In this document: one piece after another, positions 32,298-36,760 of the stretch
How the letters are laid out: each line of letters starts with the position of its first letter
How positions within the stretch are numbered: the stretch's first letter is position 1
NCBI GenBank assembly: GCA_964498585.1
Contig: CAZCHH010000035.1
Location: 1 to 36,760, forward strand
DNA: 36,760 nucleotides
Source: JAAYJM01 sp964498585
GTDB taxonomy: Bacteria > Bacteroidota > Ignavibacteria > Kapaibacteriales > UBA2268
Reading direction: 5' to 3'
Notes under the pieces: model-generated
The model's input: the letters and a program-made list of their open reading frames with translations, nothing else
The model's database searches: none
What the model was told of the DNA's origin: nothing
Position numbers and translations under genes: made by a program

Positions 32298-33764
32298 ATG
32301 ACAGAAACCTTAAAAAAATTAATTCATAATTTATCTAAAAGAGAAATCAATTATTTTAAAAAGTTCAGTAGAATTAGCAAAAATGCTGTTTCTTCAGATT
32401 TTATAAAGCTTTTTTTAAATATCTTAAATACTGGAAAAATTAATATTTCAGAGCAAAAAGAAATTTTAAATAATAAAAAAAGTAAAAATTTATCATTAGA
32501 AAAAGGAAAATTATTAGAAAAACTCTTGTTAAGCATTTCAAATTTCAATTTTGATAAAGACTATTCCTGGAAAATTTTAAAGAATATCTTGTTTATTAGA
32601 GTCTTATTGGAAAAAGGATTAACTTCAAAAGCAAGTAAAATTATTGATAAATCAAAAAGCATAGCGTATCATTACGAAGACTATGATTTATTGCTTTATA
32701 TTATTTCATTAGAAGAAACTCTTTGTTTTAAACATTGTTTTATTGAGTGCTATTCAAAATTAAAAGAACTTCAAGCAGAACGAAAAAGGATTGCTGAAAT
32801 TATTGATTTTTTGAATTATTTATTAATGATAAAAGCAGAATTGCAGCAATTCCAGTTCGAAAATGATTTTAATTCTTCAAATATAAATGATTTTATTAAA
32901 AAATATGGACATTCACCTATCATTGCGGACCAAGATTTAAAAAGCATTAAAGTAAAGAGTGCCCTTCTTTATATAAAAGCAATTTGCTTTTATATTCAAC
33001 ATAAATATCAAAATTCTTTTTTGGCTGTTAAAGAACATTACGAACTGTATAAAAAACATTCTTATTTCTTTTCAAGAGAAGAATATATTCAATTAATGAG
33101 TAATTTCCTTTATTGCTGTTGTTTATTAAAAAAAGAAGATACATTTAATAAATTAATGAATGAATTTGTAAATCTAAAAAACCAAACTGACGATGAACAT
33201 ATTTTTATTATGAAACTTTATTATGGCCGTACTCTAGATTTACTTCACAGAATTTATAAATTTAAGGAAGCAGCCAGATTAGCTATTGAAGCAGAAAATT
33301 TTTTGAATACTACTAAAAAAATTGCCGAACCTTTTCATAGCAGATATATCCATATTTATATAGTAATGGCATATATTGAAAATAAAGACTATAATTCTGC
33401 TTTGCTTTCTTTTAATAAATATTTTAAAGCAACAGGAGTAGAACATTGTAATACACTATTTAAATTCTTTGAATTTATAATTCACTATAAATTAAATAAT
33501 TATGATACTCTTATTTATTCAATTAACTCTTGGATTAAAACAATTCGCAACAAAAGAAAGCAATTCCCTACTGAAAAAGTTTTAATTTCTTTCTTCCGCT
33601 CTGCGCCAAACTGTGCTTCTATTGAACAACAAAAAGAATTATTATCAAATGTAATTTCTCAACTAAAGCAATTAGAGCAAAGAGAGTCTAAAACTGATAT
33701 AAGTTATTATTTTGATTTTACTGAATGGTTCGAAAAGCAGTTGATTCAACTTGAAAATAAGTGA
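32298..33764 (+). CDS. Hypothetical helical (TPR-like) protein
   Basis: A 488-residue cytoplasmic protein with no signal peptide or membrane segment. The N-terminus, LIHNLSKREINYFKKFSRIS, is typical of a family of uncharacterised Bacteroidota proteins that begin LSxxExRYFKxF. The remainder is almost all helix: repeated aromatic/Leu-rich helix pairs (YEDYDLLLYIISLEETLCF, IKAICFYIQHKYQNSFLAVK, YIVMAYIENKDYNSALLSFN) resembling degenerate TPRs, rich in Lys, Ile and Tyr. No catalytic motif is seen. The gene stands alone and is convergent with the TonB receptor gene. A protein-binding role is the most that can be said. Confidence 0.75.
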   Translation: MTETLKKLIHNLSKREINYFKKFSRISKNAVSSDFIKLFLNILNTGKINISEQKEILNNKKSKNLSLEKGKLLEKLLLSISNFNFDKDYSWKILKNILFIRVLLEKGLTSKASKIIDKSKSIAYHYEDYDLLLYIISLEETLCFKHCFIECYSKLKELQAERKRIAEIIDFLNYLLMIKAELQQFQFENDFNSSNINDFIKKYGHSPIIADQDLKSIKVKSALLYIKAICFYIQHKYQNSFLAVKEHYELYKKHSYFFSREEYIQLMSNFLYCCCLLKKEDTFNKLMNEFVNLKNQTDDEHIFIMKLYYGRTLDLLHRIYKFKEAARLAIEAENFLNTTKKIAEPFHSRYIHIYIVMAYIENKDYNSALLSFNKYFKATGVEHCNTLFKFFEFIIHYKLNNYDTLIYSINSWIKTIRNKRKQFPTEKVLISFFRSAPNCASIEQQKELLSNVISQLKQLEQRESKTDISYYFDFTEWFEKQLIQLENK

Positions 33765-33840
33765 TGTGATAATGTAGCAATGAAATCTGTATTTTAATTA
33801 AACGTAATAAGCTTAAAGTCATTAATTTTAGAAGTTATAG

Positions 33841-33885
33841 AGTTTTTACTCCTTTCCAAATTCAACTTAAGAAGGAGTAAAAACT
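33841..33885. repeat. 33-base hairpin element, copy 2 (convergent gap)
   Basis: The core at 33847-33879 matches the element at 17649-17681 in 29 of 33 bases. Here the outer stem is longer, agtttttactcctt (33841-33854) with aaggagtaaaaact (33872-33885), while the inner stem has lost pairs. It sits between the stops of the 488-aa gene and the TonB receptor gene and may limit read-through. Confidence 0.85.
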
Positions 33886-33901
33886 ATTTCTAATAAAAGC
33901 A

Positions 33902-36319
33902 CTACAGCCCTAATTCAATTCCAAAGAAAATATTGCGTTCTGCTGCAGGAAAGAAATCTTTACCTTCGCCACCTGCTGCGTAAAGCTCATTAAGTAAGTT
34001 GTTGATTTGCAAATGTAGTTTTATTGCCTGGAAATCTAAAATATTCTTAAAAGTATAGGTAATATCTGCATTTAATACGAAATAAGAGTTAAGAATATTG
34101 TCAATGTAATAACCAGAGATATAATCGTTTGTTAATTGTTTGATTATTCTTTCGTCTGCTAAGATTAAATCAGCAAAATTATCAGTTCGGGATTCGCCAA
34201 CAAATTTTCCTTTTACAGAAACAAAAAAATTATTATGCTGAAAATTAAGCATCATATTTGCCATGAAACTCGGAAAACCGGCAACTTCATTATCTTTCAA
34301 TGGAACAATTTCCCCTTCATCAGTAACAAAGTTGTATTCAACAATTTGATTTTTACTAAAAGTAGCATTTGCGTTTATGCTTAAATAATTATTATCTTTT
34401 TTAAAGAGGAAATATGAAGCTTCAAGTTCTAAGCCGTAGTGCAGTGTTTTTGGTGCATTTCCATCAATAGGTTCGCCGAAAATATCAGTTTGACCGCTTT
34501 TAACAAGCTCGTCGAAATATTGCATCCAATAAAAATTAGCAACAAGCATAAAATCTTCTGTTCGGTAATTACCTCCTAATTCAAAATTAAGCATTTTTTC
34601 CGGCTTAATCAGTGGTTTTGAAAAATCATAAAAAATATTATTCTGCTCATCAACTCTTATTTCGAAAAGCGGAGTAGCGCCATAGCAGGCATCACTTGCT
34701 GAATATAAGTTGCTCATTCGTGGCTCTCGGGAAGTCCACGCTAAAAGCGAATAGAAATTCAGGTTACCATCAACAGAATAAGTTGCTCCGATTTTTGGAT
34801 TAAAGAAAAGATAATTCACATTAAAAATTTCTCCATTTCCGTTTATTGCATTTCCATCTTTATCTAAATATCTTGTGTAGAAATTTCCATTTTTTTCATT
34901 TTCAATACCATATCTGTTATGAACGAGTTGAAGCTCTAAAGACATAGCTAATTTTTCAGAGAATTCATATCTTTCTCTGGCGAAAACGGAGAAAATATCG
35001 CGAATCCCATCATATTCATACATTTTATATTCCGGGTCATAGTTTTCCGGCAATTTATCAGCATAAGAGACTTTTCCCCAGTGATTAGAGCGGTGGAAAC
35101 GGATTTCAGTTCCGAGCGTCAACACTCCTTTATTATGTTTGAAAATCAAACGTGGTATCCAGCCGCCATGTTTATTGCTAACATTTGCTCTAACAACAGC
35201 ATTGGTCGGATTTTCTTTTGGATTAAAACCTTGTTCTGTTGTAATTCTTAGTGTAGATGAATCAGCCCAGGATGCGTCGTAATCATAGTAACCATCACCA
35301 GTATAATAAAATAATGCTGATTTAAACATAAGATTTTCTGTTATTTTCCAATCGTTTAAAATTTCATAATGTGGTTGCGAGAATCCCTCAACTTCTTGTT
35401 CTCTGCGTTCTGTGAGATAGCTAACTTTTTTTCCGGTAGAATCATATTGCCAGGAAGAAGGATTTTTTCTTCTTAATTTTTCGTCTTTTATATAGCTTTT
35501 AGGAATACCAGTATAAACGAGTGCATCTGTAATCGGACCGCCAAATACGTTTATTTGAGTGGTTAAATCGCCAGAAAATTTAATTGCACTGAGGAAAAAG
35601 CTATTCATTTCAGTCCATGACCTATCACGATATCCGAGAGAGTTAATACGGGAAAGCCGTCCATAAAATGCAAAATTATCAACTACACCCGAAGAGACTT
35701 CCAATGAAAATTTACTGACTCTGTTCTGGAAAGTTGTTTTATCGTCATCGCTAAACTGTTGAACTCCAATACCGGAAAACAGTTTTATTCCCTTGGTATT
35801 AACAAAATTTGAAGTTAGCAAATTGATACTTCCACCAATAGAAGCAGAGCCATAATTAGATAAACCGGCACCTCTTTGCACCTGGATAAGCTCGACATTT
35901 GAACTTAAATCCGGAAAATCAATCCAATAGACCTGATGGTCTTCAGGATCATTTTGAGGGATTCCATTGATTAGTACTGAAATTCTGCGTTGGTCAAAAC
36001 CGCGCATTGTCAAATTTGAGTAACCAATGTCGTTTCCACTTTGTGAATATGATGTTATGGAAGGCATCCAGCTTAGTAGCTTTGGGACATCCTGAACTGT
36101 ATAAAAATTATTTAATTCAATTTTTGACATTTCAGAGAATGGAACTCCGCTAATCCTTTCGATAGCGCGAGTGGTTGTAACTGTGATACTTGGCGCCTGA
36201 TATACTTTTGCGTTTGCAGTGTCGGCAAGTTCATCTTGAATTGTAGAATTTTGTCCGAAAGCATCGCAATATATAATGAATAAAATTACTATTGCAGAAA
36301 TTAATAATTTGTTAAACAT
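33902..36319 (-). CDS. TonB-dependent outer-membrane receptor, probable thiamine or precursor importer
   Basis: An 805-residue outer-membrane transporter driven by TonB-ExbBD. Signal peptide about 1-22; a short stretch SITVTTTR near residue 44 could be the TonB box; the plug domain is about 50-165 (VPKLLSWMPSITSY, LTMRGFDQRRISVLINGIPQ, VELIQVQRGAGLSNYGSASI, GGSINLL); the rest is the 22-stranded barrel, ending RNIFFGIELGL. A TPP riboswitch lies in its 5' leader (36403-36486), so expression should fall when thiamine pyrophosphate is plentiful. That points to thiamine or a precursor as substrate, as proposed for TPP-regulated receptors of Bacteroidota. The start follows aaaggagcagttATG. No PnuT-like permease is adjacent. 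Confidence 0.93.
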   Translation of the reverse strand: MFNKLLISAIVILFIIYCDAFGQNSTIQDELADTANAKVYQAPSITVTTTRAIERISGVPFSEMSKIELNNFYTVQDVPKLLSWMPSITSYSQSGNDIGYSNLTMRGFDQRRISVLINGIPQNDPEDHQVYWIDFPDLSSNVELIQVQRGAGLSNYGSASIGGSINLLTSNFVNTKGIKLFSGIGVQQFSDDDKTTFQNRVSKFSLEVSSGVVDNFAFYGRLSRINSLGYRDRSWTEMNSFFLSAIKFSGDLTTQINVFGGPITDALVYTGIPKSYIKDEKLRRKNPSSWQYDSTGKKVSYLTERREQEVEGFSQPHYEILNDWKITENLMFKSALFYYTGDGYYDYDASWADSSTLRITTEQGFNPKENPTNAVVRANVSNKHGGWIPRLIFKHNKGVLTLGTEIRFHRSNHWGKVSYADKLPENYDPEYKMYEYDGIRDIFSVFARERYEFSEKLAMSLELQLVHNRYGIENEKNGNFYTRYLDKDGNAINGNGEIFNVNYLFFNPKIGATYSVDGNLNFYSLLAWTSREPRMSNLYSASDACYGATPLFEIRVDEQNNIFYDFSKPLIKPEKMLNFELGGNYRTEDFMLVANFYWMQYFDELVKSGQTDIFGEPIDGNAPKTLHYGLELEASYFLFKKDNNYLSINANATFSKNQIVEYNFVTDEGEIVPLKDNEVAGFPSFMANMMLNFQHNNFFVSVKGKFVGESRTDNFADLILADERIIKQLTNDYISGYYIDNILNSYFVLNADITYTFKNILDFQAIKLHLQINNLLNELYAAGGEGKDFFPAAERNIFFGIELGL

Positions 36320-36321
36320 AA

Positions 36322-36373
36322 CTGCTCCTTTAAAGAAAATACAAAATTATTTTCCGTTAGCTAGAGTGAGCAG
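36322..36373 (-). promoter_or_regulatory. Possible Shine-Dalgarno sequestering helix (riboswitch expression platform)
   Basis: In the minus-strand leader, ctgctc (plus-strand 36368-36373) is complementary to gagcag (36322-36327), which is part of the aaaggagcag Shine-Dalgarno of the receptor. Pairing would hide the ribosome site when the riboswitch is bound. There is no T-run typical of a terminator in the leader, so translational control seems more likely. The six-base pairing with a 40-base loop is short, so this is tentative. Confidence 0.35.
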
Positions 36374-36402
36374 AAAGTAGGTGAAAAGTGAGAGGAATTT
36401 TT

Positions 36403-36486
36403 CCGTCTTTCCTACGCCAGTATTATCTGTTTCAGGTTCAAGGAGTTTTCTCTCAGCCCTACTATTTTGCAGAGCACCTCCAACGG
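36403..36486 (-). promoter_or_regulatory. TPP riboswitch (THI element)
   Basis: Read on the minus strand, the leader contains ggaggtgctc, then gggctgagagaaaactcct, then tgaacctgaaacagataat and actggcgtaggaaag, in the order and spacing of the conserved THI box (CUGAGA, CUUGAACCUGA, GAUAAUxCxGGCGUAGG). The closing P1 stem is ccgtt (36482-36486) with gacgg (36403-36407). Known TPP aptamers shut off the downstream gene on binding thiamine pyrophosphate. It controls the receptor gene starting at 36319. Confidence 0.95.
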
Positions 36487-36580
36487 CATTTCAAAATTAC
36501 AACAAATAAAACAAAAAAGCAAATTTTAAGTAGAGTTTGAAATTATTATTATTTGATTTTTATTATTGATATGGGGTAAA

Positions 36581-36631
36581 AAAAACTGGTAGGAATTAGA
36601 ATAGCATTATTCTCTTCCTACCAGATTTTTT
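36581..36631. terminator. Bidirectional intrinsic terminator
   Basis: A 10-bp stem, ctggtaggaa (36586-36595) with ttcctaccag (36615-36624), extends inwards with agaata/tattct. It has an A-run before it (36578-36585) and a T-run after it (36625-36631). On the minus strand it would end transcription arriving from the right edge, just 35 bases after the stop at 36659. Confidence 0.88.
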
Positions 36632-36658
36632 TAACTTGAAACGAACTATTACAAATAG

Positions 36659-36760
36659 CTATTTTTGAATAAGCATCTTTGTAGTTGCCGTTTCTAATCC
36701 GCATCTCCTGTTTTCAGCATTGGGACACCCTAAAAGTGTTTTTCTACAATTTTGTATAGT
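36659..36760 (-). CDS. Possible C-terminal end of a gene cut by the window edge
   Basis: On the minus strand one frame is open from the edge for 33 codons and ends ATTKMLIQK before a TAG at 36659; the other two frames on that strand stop within the first 40 bases. The last residues resemble the end of many T9SS-type sorting domains (T-K-K/M-L/I-I-K). A strong terminator follows 28 bases later, as expected at a gene end. The rest of the fragment (CRKTLLGCPNAENRRCG) is not like a sorting domain, so it could be a frameshifted or chance frame. Confidence 0.35.
   Translation of the reverse strand, partial: TIQNCRKTLLGCPNAENRRCGLETATTKMLIQK

Overview
The window is an AT-rich (by eye about two-thirds A+T), gene-dense chromosomal segment of a Gram-negative bacterium, most likely from the Bacteroidota / Ignavibacteria / Kapabacteria (FCB) lineage. 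The evidence is a large secreted protein with a type IX secretion (T9SS) C-terminal sorting domain, a PorZ-like beta-propeller protein, a TonB-dependent receptor under a TPP riboswitch, KdsA (lipopolysaccharide synthesis) and lineage-typical hypothetical families. I see no plasmid, phage, transposase, rRNA, tRNA or CRISPR, so the content looks like core chromosome with many small decayed palindromic repeats in the gaps.

Layout from left to right. 1-2216: a lipoprotein serine hydrolase (beta-lactamase fold) on the minus strand, then an 850-base gap holding remnants of a long-hairpin repeat and a 21-bp helically phased AT-rich array. 2217-4750: a two-fold repeated hypothetical protein, convergent with a tandem-RCK potassium channel; three copies of a short palindrome lie between them. 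5152-7594 (minus): an outer-membrane beta-barrel-like protein with a clear terminator, two TatA-type proteins (one is only 58 aa), purQ and purS. 7695-8474: kdsA.

8596-15699 (minus): a signalling block reading NtrC-type sigma-54 response regulator, HEAT-repeat protein, cheR, cheY, an unknown 143-aa protein and cheA. There is no cheB, cheW or receptor in the window. This is the best candidate for an unusual system: a compact Che-like pathway that may control something other than classical flagellar chemotaxis, possibly gene expression or surface behaviour. That reading is inference.

15848-21643: an ArnT-like membrane glycosyltransferase, the membrane pyrophosphatase hppA (K+-dependent type by sequence), and a YtcJ-like amidohydrolase whose N-terminal part carries an in-frame insertion of a dispersed repeat. 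22056-26505 (plus): a bifunctional-nuclease-family protein with a UVR motif, ribH, a PorZ-like protein and uppP. 26545-28165 (minus): meaB overlapping an RdgB-type NTP pyrophosphatase. 28398-31811 (minus): a 1137-aa T9SS cargo protein with an internal A-B-B-A repeat plan. 32298-33764: a helical hypothetical protein. 33902-36486 (minus): a TonB-dependent receptor behind a TPP riboswitch, so probably a thiamine or thiamine-precursor importer. The right edge holds a bidirectional terminator and possibly the last 33 codons of another minus-strand gene.

Taken together these are housekeeping (purine, riboflavin, cell-wall lipid and Kdo synthesis, nucleotide sanitation, energy coupling) and cell-surface functions (T9SS, Tat, TonB uptake), interrupted by one signalling cluster. 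Several hairpin or palindromic repeat families recur in intergenic gaps, notably between convergent genes, and one copy has entered a coding frame.
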